From positions 7,254,001-7,318,000 of the forward strand of contig CM074179.1 of NCBI GenBank assembly GCA_037179385.1: 64,000 bases of DNA. The letters are read 5' to 3'. Position 1 is the stretch's first letter, and every line of letters begins with the position of its first letter. Made by a program: the position numbers and the translations under genes. The notes under the pieces were generated by a model. The model did no database searches. It saw only the letters and a list, made by a program, of their open reading frames with translations, and had not been told where the DNA came from. Shown here piece by piece: positions 1 to 12,043 of the stretch. Source of the DNA: Holothuria scabra (Eukaryota > Echinodermata > Holothuroidea > Aspidochirotida > Holothuriidae).

Positions 1-430
1 CAAAATCAGCCCCTTAGACAGTCAGAAATGGCATTTCCACAGCTGATATATGTAGAGTATAAGCTGTCGATATTTTGAACTTTCCTTTTGTGATAAAACT
101 TTCATTTCTATTAAATTAGAAAACTGCAAAATTGATCAGAAAGCTAATAGAAATGTTCTTTACCCGGAAAATTTATTTCTGTCAAAAGACTAAGCGGAGC
201 TAGGGCACCACTTGTTGGTAGGGAGCGTACAGAAAATTTTGAAAAATCGCGACCTCTCAGAGAGTCGAATGGTATTTCCCAGGCTTTTAAGTAGAAACGC
301 GTCTGGTAGCTAAATTCACGATCTATATGCTGAATTGATGAAACTGTCTATGTGCAGATGAAACTTCCCGAGTTCTTGGCTCTAAATGACTCTATTTCTA
401 ACACCTTTTAAAAAATGTCACGTTTCAAGG
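1..430. repeat. Dispersed ~240 bp tandem unit (partial array at window edge)
   Basis: Two successive segments share the pattern AAATCAG or AAATCGCG, CCTCAGA, gtc, then TTCCCA or TTTCCA followed by an AT-rich spacer, at about 1-60 and 240-300. The same units occur at 41743-42070 inside a hAT-like element, with GGAGCGTA followed by GAAAATTT and CCCCTCAGA. This is probably the interior of a related transposon cut by the window edge. Confidence 0.5.
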
Positions 431-616
431 TGGGTATCAATGAATTTTCAGGCAGACTTGATTTATGGGAAGACTTATGGGAAGACATTCTCAAAATGTA
501 TAATTTTATGTAACTGGAAAAAACCCAACTCGGTTTTTATTGCCTTTGTCCAAATTTCTGCTGTAGATGTGGGGTAGGTGGCAAACTATTTAGTTCTGCG
601 ACTGAACTGTCCCGTT

Positions 617-1585
617 CATAGGCGTATATACGCGACGGGGATGCAGGGGACACTCACCTTCCCAATTCGGGCAATAGCGGTTGGCCTATTCGGGCAAAAC
701 ATGGGCAAAGCATGATAAACGGTGAAATTATCCGGGCAAAAAATACTCTTGCCCCCCACCCCATAAAAAAATTAGCCCGTACGCCTATGCTCCCGTTTGC
801 CGGCGTGTAATTACAATTTGGCAGTTGAAATCTTCGCACAACTTTTTTCATTCTTCGCCCGAATGTTTTACCATATCTAACGAGGTTTTTGCGAGAATCA
901 GGCTACAGTATAAAGTAGGGCTGAGGAAGACCATTTACAAAAGGCTCCTCTAACGTGTCGAAGGTCCTTGATACCTTTTTCATTTTTCATGTAAATTTTA
1001 TTTTGAAAATAATATGTTTTGTTTTGCGGGCAAAGTTTTCAAAGAATTGAAATACCGGTAATCGGCCATTACGGGCATTGTCTTTCGTAAGATTTAGAAA
1101 AAAAAGCTCTGAGCCACGAATGTTTCTCTTTAGTAATAATAGGCTTCCCAAATTTGCCTCGATATATTTTTTAATCATTTTAATTTTTTATACATATGTT
1201 ACCATGACTGTGAAACTTTTCTATTTTGCGAGCAAATGTATGAAACAATTTGGATTTTCCACCATTTGGGTGATTGTGCGCGAAAGGCTGTGAAGCAAAG
1301 TTCACGAAAAACTTTGTGGTCCTGACGGAGTGTGTAGCGAATTTTTGTAGTCTTGTTAAATTTTCTTGAAAATCTTAGCGTGCCTAAAATGCTTCCCCCC
1401 TTTTGGGGCGCATATCTTGTTCAAATTTTGGGCCTTTTTTAGATTTTTTCTGATTTGCTAAAACTATGACAATTTCATAACTTCAAGTGGCTGCCCGAAC
1501 TCTTTCAGAATTCCTGCCCGAATGTTATGTCTTGCGAGAATTTTTGGGAGGCAATCTGTCCCCTCCCCTGCCTCGTACTCCTATG
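617..1585. mobile_element. DNA transposon remnant with CATAGG inverted ends and TTCGGGCA subterminal repeats
   Basis: Left end CATAGGCGTATATACGCG, then a GCAGGGGACA motif and ATTCGGGCA. The right end reads the same on the other strand: CATAGGAGTACGAGGC, then AGGGGACA and CATTCGGGCAGG. TTCGGGCA or its complement recurs at about 667, 688, 845, 1493 and 1513. A shorter alternative right end (CGTACGCCTATG, ending at 789) defines a 173 bp inner pair. No target duplication and no transposase were recognised. Confidence 0.5.
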
Positions 1586-1745
1586 CAGAGATCAAAGTCT
1601 TCGATGTTCATGAATCCATTTTCAAATATTTAACGTGAAATACATTGTTGCAGATGAACACACGGAGTCTGCAAGCTGTAGATGTGTGACAAGACTGATT
1701 CTAAGATCAAAGAATGTGGCACATCGATACTTCAATTGGCCAATA

Positions 1746-3088
1746 CACTGTTAAAAATTTCTGTAAATTTACAGACTGTTTTTAACTTAAACTTTTTTGT
1801 ATTTTACTTTAAATAGAGATTTTCTGTACCTTTACAGGCACTTTGTATTGCTACATAACAAGGTTGTTTAACATGTATTTTCTGTTTATTTGAAAAACCA
1901 TTTCTGTCTGCTTTTTTAACCAAATTTTACTGCTTTGTAAAAATTTTCTGTAAATTTACAGAAATTTTAACATTTTTTTGTATTTTTCTGATTTCACATA
2001 AATATACTGTCATTTAACAAACATTCATTTTGTTTTTAAGCTGAAAAAGAAACAAAAACAAGCCCAAACAAACAAATAAGAAATAGCCAGAAAATTTTCA
2101 ATTTATAACATGCATCGTTCTGCGAAGTTTCAGTTTAAAAAAAAAACATTTTTGGCAAATTTATGTCCCTATATGAAAATTAACTTACATTTATTATAAA
2201 AGCATACTTAGTTATTACGTTCTTAGTTATAAATATCATACAACTGGTGTTTTGTCAAACATTTTTAAGTAAAAAGAAATTGTAAGGCCCTAATTTCAGA
2301 GCACTGACAACTGGTATACTGATGTCAACTCGTCGCCACAGGCGCTCATGCACTTGATCGGATCAAATTAAAAACGTTTCACAAATTTACTTGGACGAGT
2401 CTGTAAATTTACCACTTTATGACGTAAATCTCATTTTGCATAAATGGGTGGAGCTTATTTTGTAGGCATTTTCCTTACAAAATGAATGTTATTGCTTTGA
2501 ATAATATCTTCTTTGGTGTTTTTTAATCAGGAAGTGATAAACTTATTGTTTACTGTGTCTGAAAATTTTTGCAACCAATGTATTTGCATTCTTTGTCATA
2601 TTTATTTTAAAAACAATTATTATATTGTACAAAAAATGTGACTTTCCAGTTACAAAGTTCCTACAGATATCAGTCTACTTGACAACAATATGACAACAAA
2701 GCGGCCTCAATGTGTTTTGATTGAAAACAACTTCATAACGACACATTACGTTGATATGCAAATACCTGATCTACGTAATGGTGAAGTGCATGTAACGTAA
2801 TAATATATGAAAGGTAAAAAAGCGATATTATAGTAAATATGAAAACGTCGGGAATGAAAACAGTAGGCTGTAAATTTACATAAAATTAAGGTTAGCAAAA
2901 CAGAACAATTCTGTAATTCGATTTTACAGTAGACTTTTGTAAACTTATTTACATGCAAAAACTGTAAAGAAAAAACAAACCCTTAATGTTTTTCATGATT
3001 ACAGTCTGGCTGTAAAAAAACATTATTTGGTTGGAAAAAAATTTGCCATAAATATTATGTAAATTTACAAAAAAAAAATTTAACAGTG
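1746..3088. mobile_element. 1.34 kb TIR element flanked by TA, with TGTAAATTTACA palindromes
   Basis: Left end CACTGTTAAAAATTT and right end AAATTTAACAGTG are inverted repeats flanked by TA on both sides (1744-1745, 3089-3090). The TA flank is what Tc1/mariner-like elements leave. TGTAAATTTACA or close variants recur just inside both ends and internally (about 1762, 1950, 2870, 3058). No transposase reading frame is recognisable, so it is probably non-autonomous. Confidence 0.6.
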
Positions 3089-3090
3089 TA

Positions 3091-5135
3091 GGCGTTCAGG
3101 GTAATAACACCTGACTCAACAACCAATTACGCCCCTCTCTTAATTTCCTGTTTCAAGAATTTCCCATAGAATTACACAAAGAATTAATCTACATCAATTT
3201 ATAAACATGTAAGGGACAGTAAAATTCTTTTTACGGGAAAAAGAATATGACACAACAGATGCTACTGTAACTTTCAAAAATACACTTGCACAAATTAACA
3301 TACATATAGGTCTAGGCAATATGCATGCACTTACGTACGAAAACAATAAGAAGTGAACTTGCCAAAATAGTATAAGCTATGTGAGGCCTTACAGATGAAG
3401 TGGCTACATACTCATGACATAATAGACTGATAGAACGGATATACTTTATATACGTGCATAATCCTTAAAAGAAATCAGATAGCGGATACACTTAACTGAA
3501 TGATGTTTACTATAAAAAATAGAATACACCTGTTCCAGTTTACATGTAACCTCTAACCTACGAGTTCCCGTCATACTATTTATCAGTTTTATTCTTTTTA
3601 TTTTTACCAAGTGTCATAAATAGTCCAAGTGGGTATTTCTTCAACCAGAAGTATAAAAGTAAAATAAGCTATTTCACTCCTTTGACACTTAATTGTAATA
3701 ACCATTGTAGTTATACTATACTTAGTTAAGCATTTTTTCGCTAAAGCCTGTCTCTCTTTTCCCGAAACTACATGTTTTTTCTGAGTTTACCAGAAATCTC
3801 AATTGGTACAGTTCATTAGATGACCACAAATAATAAAAGCAGAGTAGCCAATGTTTTACAGCATTCACTGGGAGTGTTGCGATTACTCTAAATGGCCTTG
3901 TATATACTCACCAGGGAATGCCATGCATGAAGCAATAAACTTGGATAATGTGACTGTCTAGATAAGGATGATGTTCGATGAGAAGGGCTTGACTTATACA
4001 ATTAAAAGTTGGGAGAATTGAAACTCTGCGGTGATGGAGGTCTCTGATTTTAATTTAGGTCATTGTAAAATAACCCTTGTCTGTTAGTGATGATGTCCAC
4101 TTGTTCGAAAGGCGAAGAGTTAGGACAAGTGCCGTACTTTTCGTGCTTCTTTATCCTGACGCCAACCGTGTTTCCTCCAGTGAGCTATATAACTGGAGGA
4201 CGCACGTCAATGCGGAACATGCGTCGAAATTGAAGCCGACATGGGCTCACTTGACGTACATTACAGTTTTGTGACGCTTGGGATATCAGAGGTCTGACCG
4301 GGAGATCGCCCGTTCCATCCTCATAATATTTGACCGCAGGCATTCAAGGCGACCTTGTTATTACCCTGAGCCACTGCACTGGAATGTAGAAGTATTTTTT
4401 ATAAATATCGTAAATAAAAAACCACAGGAGCGCCCACCTGTCTCAAAAGGTTTTACTGGAAGATGGTCATAAAAGGTGTCCAATCCACCAAACTAGAATT
4501 ATTGTAATGTAGGTTAGTTTACTTCAAGTCGTTTAACTTTACGAATGTTATTAAGCATATTTTTTTACTGTGGTGAGTAAGGTTAAATCATGCTATTTCA
4601 CGAATCAACTGCTTCGAAGTTGGCCACAATCCTTCTAAGGTCTGCCTCTTCTTGAATTCTTGTTTTTAAATCCGAGCCATGGTAAAAATGACCCCAAACT
4701 TGGAAAAACATCCTAAGAAAGACTTGGTTACTCCTTCACGTGTTACCGTGAATTGTCCAAGAGAATTTAATCAAGTTTCTAGCTGTTACAAATACAAATG
4801 CAATGTCCCAGTATACTTTAAAGTTAAATGTTAGGCTACTGGACAGCTGGTACTAATGTTAAGGCTAAGTTAAACCGTATACACGGCACCCATAGTCATA
4901 GGACGAGTCGCCCAAATATTAATGTAGAGCTCTCCCAAATAAGACAACACAGCCAAAAATAATAATATCCGTTTAGGCCTAGTTAGACATCTAACTGATA
5001 GTAGTGGTAGGTTACTTGTGTCATGCTCCAATAGTCTACTCCAAATCAACTCACAAACTGATAGGTTTCAACTCAAATCAGCTAGCCTTGGCTTTCGTTA
5101 ACAATACAGCACGATAGGCCCACGTACGACGCTGA
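3091..5135. other. No gene recognised; AT-rich intergenic sequence
   Basis: Unique-looking AT-rich DNA. Short open frames at 4077-4472 are slightly GC-richer but match no family I know and have no splice or start context that supports a gene. A repeat origin is possible. Confidence 0.5.
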
Positions 5136-5140
5136 CTTAG
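5136..5140. repeat. Target duplication CTTAG, left copy
   Basis: CTTAG directly abuts the left terminus CTACCCAGGG; the same five bases abut the right terminus at 9696-9700. Confidence 0.6.
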
Positions 5141-8100
5141 CTACCCAGGGTTACCATTTGGAAAAGTTGAATGGTTCCGAATGGTTCTGAATGGACCCGA
5201 ATGGACCCGAATGGTCTCAAATGGATTTCAAATGGTATATGAATGGAAATGTACATCTGAATATTTTCTGATCGCATACCTGAATGGAATGCAAATGGTT
5301 CGCGAATGGTTTTGGTGTTCGCAAATGGTTCCAAATGGTTCAAACTGGAAACCATTCAGTGAATGGTATATATTATGTACATCAATGGAACATGTCCAGT
5401 TCAACATGCATGTACATGATGCAAATGGTCAAGTTGTCTGTTGGTGTAAGCCAACCTGTTGCAAATTCATTTGAAAGGATATGTAAAGCTCAATGAAACA
5501 AATAAGTTATAACCAACTGGATTTGATACATCTCTCACAATTTGTACACAGGTACAATTGAAGGTGTAGACAGGAAAGTAAGAAACTTTGTATTAACCTA
5601 AACCAGTTTAGATTCTTCTCAGCCTGAATATTTCCCTGATCATTTTCACAGGCACATTTTATTTATAGGAGTTTTGGAGGGGGCGGGGCACACTTATCAA
5701 ATTTTGTGGGGGCTCAAATGAATTGGGGGTTCCAGTAAAGCCGTCCATAGCAACTCGAGTAGGCAACAACCGCACCCCTGGATTTCCCTGAAAATTTTAG
5801 CTTCAGTTTTCCTTAACAGTATAACCCCCTCCCCTACCTTGAAAAGGATACACAGAGATACTGTAACGCACAGCACGGATATCAGCTGGAATAGGAAATT
5901 CTTCTTGCCATTCCAATACCCGACCCACGCCCGAGACCTCTTGACTCCCTTCCCTACTCCACTTTCTGGCACTTAGCCCGTACTTGATATCCTCGTATAC
6001 CCCAACAACACTTTGAAATTTTGTAGTTGTAGCTTTGCAGCCTTGTATCATCTACAGTCCAGAGGCACAACCTCCTCAATTTTTGTACTCATTTCTTCTC
6101 TCCATTTTCTCCATACACAATTTCAATCCCCCTCCCCACCCCATCATGCTGATGCAAATCTTTGTTGCCTTTGAAGTTGCTCATCCTTATGATAACCGTG
6201 ACACTGAACAGGATCAAAGCACAATACAATGATTGTTTGAATGGAGCTATTACGTAATAGCTTGGCATGCACACAATGCATGATACAGCACTGTACCATA
6301 CAAAGCTCACAGATGCTGTACACCCATGTGTACATCACATGCACAGTACAACATAACAAAATAGGCGCGGGCACAGCTAGTACGTATCCAAAAGCTATGC
6401 AGTGGTGTGCAGGTGCCATGAATTCAAGAAACGTGAAGTGAAAGGGCAAGACTGCTTTCCTTAGAGGACTTTCATGATATGCTGAAGCACAGTAAGTAAA
6501 GGAATATGTTTTTAAACTATTGCACCAGAGAGACCAATAAGCAATGAATAAATGTTAGTGAAAATTAAGAGCCAAAGACTGCATCAATTAATGGGTGCTG
6601 CTGTGTTAACAGTCAGGCCTAATGTTTATAGGCCCTAGTACTAGTAGCGGTTCCACAAGACAATTCGTAGCACTAACTTAGTACTGTAGTAGTATACAGA
6701 GACTAACGTTAATTTATGAAGCAGACCGTTTTACTGGGGCGGGGGGGGGGGGGGGCGGTGGACGGTGGACATTTTATAGCCTACAAGGAGAAGAGGGATG
6801 GACATATTAAAAACCACAAAACCACAACCAAGCTTAATTTTATTGGATCCAAGTTCATTAACCAAGTTTAGGGTTTTGAAAAGTCATAGGCCTATTACTG
6901 CCCGCAGCCTGAGTCATACTCAAAATAGTTGACCCCAGATCATGGTAAAATTTGAAGTTGGAGTAAAATGTTTTTTCTTTCCTTTTGGAGGGGGGGGGGT
7001 GGGGGTTGGTTATGAAGACTGTCTCTTTCCTTTTGGGTGCTGACTCAAAAATAACAGGATGGAAAAGGAATTGCTTTTTGCATGTTTCCATCTTTATCTG
7101 TAAGTAAAGTTCTGTAGCATCGGGCCTAAATAATAAACAGGTACACAATTTGTTGCAGGCCTAGGCCTATATTTATTTGTGTGCGTATGATAAATAATTA
7201 GTTTTTGAATTCAACTAAGTCTCCATATATGGCCTCTAGCAAAATCTGACTGCAGGCCTAGGCTTATACCACAGTCCCAAACAAACAGAGACACCATCTT
7301 TAAAAAAAAAACAAAAGCAGTCACCCCAACTTGAAGTAGTGTAGTAGACTGTCTTGTTCCATGATTGCCTGTTTAGAGTTATGTGACAACATTGTTTCTC
7401 TTCACATATAAAATTTACTGCTTGGTTTACCCAGAATATGCAATATTGAAGTCTAAAAATATGATGAAAGATACTTTGAAGATAAGAACAAAACTGTGAT
7501 GCTTAGCTGTTGCTTTTAAATAAATTTGGGGGGGGGGGGGCTGTTCTTGACCTTAAAAGCTTAAGTTTTCTTTTATCAAGAAGATTTTACCCTTTAAAAC
7601 CAATTTTGTTGTACAACTTTTTATATACTTTTAAAATTTTATTTTTCATTTCCCAAACAGAATGACATCATAGTGAAACTGTCTCCTGCTTGTCCTGGAC
7701 AGCTGATGGAGTTATTTTTCAGTGTCTTAAATACTTTTCATTGATGTCTGGACTGCTGTGTACCATGTAGCAGAGTCAAGCATAATCATTTTAGTGAGTG
7801 AGGAAATTGTACTGCATACATGGAGCCATGGACTGAACAAGTTATCCTGCTATTGAACTGTGACACCAGTGTACTGGTAACCTTTTATGGCCTGCTTCCT
7901 TTTGAATAGCGATTTTCTTGTTTGAAACTACAAAGCCTGTTTTCGTTATCACATAATATGAGCAGTCCTGATTGTTGAATTATAACATATCCATGACATG
8001 CAGGCTACTGTACCTTTTGATGTTCTTGCTGTGGAGTGAGAATGAGTCCTGAGGTTGGAGAACTACAGAAAAGTGTTGAAGTAGATACTGTAAAGCAGTT

Positions 8101-9695
8101 ACAGGACAACTTATGAGAGGCATCTTTGAATTGACCACAACACTCAAAAAGATATTTGCTACAGATGGCTACGGACCAGTACCAATTTACAAAGGAAATG
8201 CTAGTGTCCTAGTTTTTGTGCCTCATTTATTGTAATGTGATAAATTGAACAGTCTTGTTTAAACTGTCAGGATGATGTAATTAAGAAGTGTTGAATCCTT
8301 GCCTTGGTGTGGAATATTTCCTTTACTCAGGAGTAAATGGGAGGATCGGACGAAGAATACAGCCATTGGACTTGGAAACAAAATAAATTTTCCCCTTCGT
8401 GGACCTTTCATGTGCCCTGTGTGCAACCTCTTAAGGCATTTAATTGTGTTAAAACATCTTACTTTTTCAACTTGGATAACCATGAGAATAATTTTTCATG
8501 GACCAAACAGTTACCAAAGTTTGTTTTATTTGGGAAATGTGAGAAGACTGAAGCCTGCTCTATGATTTTTCATGAAATGCATTTTACCATGGAAATCCCT
8601 ATTATTTTAACTGCAAATGTGAAGCAACTGGTGCTTAAAGTTACAGTATAAATTACTTGGTGGACCATTTTAATATTTTGACCGAACTTTGATTTTAATT
8701 TGAAAGTCAGAAGTTTTTTTTTTACTATGGACAAAACATTCTCGTCGATAATTTTTCTACTTTTTCTTCCTTGGAAAGAAAACCTACAGTGTGATTTTTT
8801 TCGTTCCTTCGGTTTACTGAAAGGTGTACCCTACTGTACATTTGAATTACAACGAGCTATATTTTTTGTCTATATTGTGTTTGCATATGAGTGCGTATTA
8901 CATGATTTTGGACACCATGAACTGTTTTTACATGCGTTTAAGTTTGTAACAAACTTGCCAAGTATCAATTGACTTTTGAATTTGAGTGAAGTTGTACTCA
9001 TATGGACTATTTATGTTGTTCTTCATTTACCTTGTAAGTATCAGATCTCACCCATTACATGTAATATCCTTCAACTGGGTTGCCAGCTCTGCATGATGTG
9101 CAATCCATTATTACTGTTCTGTAAGCTTAACAGAATGCCATCAGGGGATAATAAATGTACACTCTGTTGCTACTATAGTTAAATTCTTATATTGTTTTAA
9201 TTAATTTTGGTTTTACAGCAACTGTACAGCATTTTCCATCTCAAACTTGCACATAGAAACCATTGCAGACCATTTGTGGGTGGTTTCCTGTTTAAATTAT
9301 TTGAAACTGTTGAGATGCATAACATGATGAACCATTCACAAACCATTTGTGAATGGTTCTAGTCATTACATTCAAAAACCATTTGCATGCCAGACCATTT
9401 GAAGACCATTTGCAAATGGTACCATTCAACACCATTTGGGACCAGTTGTTCCATTTAAAGACCATTTGCATACCAGACCATTTGAAGACCATTCGCAAAT
9501 GGTACCATTCAACACCATTTGGGACCAGTTAAAAATCATTTGCGCACCAGACCATTCGCAGACCATTTGCAAATGGAACCATTCGGGACCATTCAGGACC
9601 ATTCAGAACTGTCCAAAAATACAGTGTGAAAAATACCATTCGGAACCATTCAGACCATTCGCGAATGGTTTCAAATGGAATTTAACCCTGGGTAG
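5141..9695. mobile_element. 4.56 kb foldback element with AATGGT-rich arms
   Basis: The ends are exact inverted repeats, CTACCCAGGGTTA and TAACCCTGGGTAG, flanked by CTTAG. The left arm (5141 to about 5430) is a run of GAATGG and CAAATGG words; the right arm (about 9330-9695) is the complementary run of ACCATTC and ACCATTTG, with some internal palindromes such as ACCATTTGCAAATGGT. The interior (5430-9330) is AT-rich with several poly-G runs. It holds only scattered short frames, none of which I can assign to a transposase. The superfamily is not determined. Confidence 0.75.
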
Positions 9696-9700
9696 CTTAG
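9696..9700. repeat. Target duplication CTTAG, right copy
   Basis: CTTAG directly follows the right terminus CCCTGGGTAG. Confidence 0.6.
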
Positions 9701-11449
9701 AACGCTGACTTAGAACTCATCGAAGAAAAGAAAAGACGGAAAATACAACAATATCGTAAGACGTACCATTCAAAGAAAATATTTCACAGTCCATCCTGTT
9801 CTCTGGTTGGTGAAAAGAAAGATAGCCTAGCAGTGGCAGCATATTTTCGAAACAGTTAATCGGTCCGGTTTTTAATCAGATAGGGCTAACGTTAATACTA
9901 AGGTTAATACTCAACAGGCTGCAGCGAGCGCTGACGTTACTACAAACGACTCTTGTCTTCTATTATAATAAAACGGCGACAGAGTCCCCATGCCAGCCAT
10001 GACCTGAATAAAAGTAAAAACATACTGTAGATCCGTGGTACTTGCGTAGGCTAGCTCTTGTGATTGTTTTACTTTGATCTCAATAGCTATACCAGCCTCG
10101 GCCATTTTGATCTTTCCCCGCTAAACATTACACTGTTACTTACAAATGGTACGTAAACGCGTTACCGGCCGCGGCCGCGTAAACATGGTATAGCTATGCC
10201 CATACTGCACTGTAACAAAAACGTATACCAACACCGTGTTATCCAATAGTGTTACGTTATTGTACTGTGTGCATATACAATAGGAGACCAGTGTGGCAAC
10301 ATAAACGGTTGTGCAGGCTAAAGTGAAACGACTTGAAGTAAACTAACCTACATCACGTACCTTCAATTGGCTTCACTACATTATTGTTGAATGCGCCTTC
10401 CTAGCATATAGTTCACTGGTTTCCTCAGCTCTGATTTAACGTAATACACAGAGGACATTGAAAGGGCAAAAACAGTCCTCCCAAACTTGTTTTAAAAACA
10501 GCAGCCGGGTCCCTCGGATTTCTTTGAGTTAGCTTCCAAGAACCTTTCATGCTATTTAAGGACTTTCAACAATCATTATGTAAACTAATACGCGATTCTT
10601 CAATATTTCATAACTTAATTGATAAACATTGTCACATGACTCTCAAGAGCAAGTCACCAAACAGTCTTCAGACTTTGACAGATACAAATTGTTGTGACTA
10701 CAATTCCCCTTGTTTTGTTAACTGAGAATGAGATCGATAACAAATATTTCAAGTGAGCAAAAATATACCACCGCACTTCACCTCTTCAATGTGAAAAGTT
10801 TTCAAACAGATGATCTCCTGTTAGGTGATTGTATAAACATCAAAATGGCATTAGACACGGCTGTATACGATGTCGTAAAAGTAAGGGCGAACACTCGATG
10901 GGGTTGCGTGCTGTATGTATAACTGCCGCAGTTTCAACTAATAACATACTCTACAAAGGCAGCAACGTCTTCGTGAACTTTATGTTAGGGGAAATGTGTT
11001 ATGGAAAACTTCAAACCCGTAAGTCAATAGATCATGTTCAGCTATGGACTTTTTCCCCTTTTTTGTTAAAACAAATACTTCCTATACCGGCTTGTTATTG
11101 TGACTAATGAAACCAACTACATATGTTGTATATTTTCCTTTCCGTTCATTCAAACGAATCTCGTAACCCACACTTGGTAATATATGTAACGAAAATCGGA
11201 CATTCTTTTTTAACACCTCGCAAAACACCAAGCTTTGAATAACGACAACATGAATAACCATTAAATAAAGTTCTTGATCAGTAAATGTTACAACAAGAAT
11301 CAAGAAGTGTAAAATCTTTTAGGAAACGTACAAATCCAGTGACCTAGCTTTGTCACATCTTTTTTACAAACTCAAGTCAATCACACCATATTGCAAACAA
11401 AGTCTTGTGTGCAATACCTTTAACGTGACTTAAGATATCTCGCTGTTTT
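9701..11449. other. No gene recognised; intergenic
   Basis: Mixed-composition sequence with a short GC island containing GCGGCCGC at about 10170. I see no coding exon with splice signals and no repeat structure here. Confidence 0.5.
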
Positions 11450-12043
11450 TGGTTCCTTGCTTTAGCAAAAGGAACCAGTTCAGTCATGCTGGCGCGCGTG
11501 CGCGTGTTTATATCTGTGACGCTAGCTGAGGTACGCTGTAACTCAACAAGGGAATCTTAATCGAAACTTGGTGCATGGATCCGCCATTGTGAGGTATGCC
11601 CTATTGCTTTTGGTGGAGGTCAAATGTTATTTGGGGTCACCAGGAGTCGAACACTGAAAACCTTTTGATTTTGATGTCTCAAGTTTGGAAACTTGAATAG
11701 ATTTTATAGTTGGTACGTGAATGCTTTATGGTCAGAAGACGGTCCCTACTGAGTTTGGTGAAGGTCAAAGGTCATGAGGTTCACCAGGGGGTCAAAGTCT
11801 GAAAAACTTGTGGATGTAATATCACAAGATAGGAACCCCGAATAGATCCCCCTTAATTAAGTTATTGAGACACTATCGGACGTCATTGAGAAGGAAAGAA
11901 TTCAATTAAGGGCAAACCAAATGGGTGATTAAATCCAAGAAGTGACAACACCTTGGGACATCAGGTAACAGTCACAAGAGTCTTAAGTAATCGTCACATT
12001 TGAAATACTTCATTTTATAGTTTCATTGCATCCAGCAAGGAAC
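11450..12043. mobile_element. Repeat-derived element bounded by TGGTTCCTTGC / GCAAGGAACCA
   Basis: The left boundary is a strong hairpin at 11450-11477: TGGTTCC-TTGCT, loop, AGCAA-AA-GGAACCA. GCAAGGAACCA recurs near 12033-12043 as an inverted end. Between them lies a diverged copy of the GGTCAAAGGTCA minisatellite of 49.65-50.49 kb, including a perfect DR1 at 11762-11774. No target duplication was seen. Confidence 0.4.

Noticed and set aside
5137..5496. Overlapping frames on both strands with repeated Met-Val / Asn-Gly words
   Set aside because: They are translations of the AATGGT repeats in the foldback arm.
8299..9182. Consecutive plus-strand frames of 68-104 codons, considered as a degraded transposase of the foldback element
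   Set aside because: No catalytic or zinc-finger motif is recognisable in any frame, and composition is like random AT-rich DNA.
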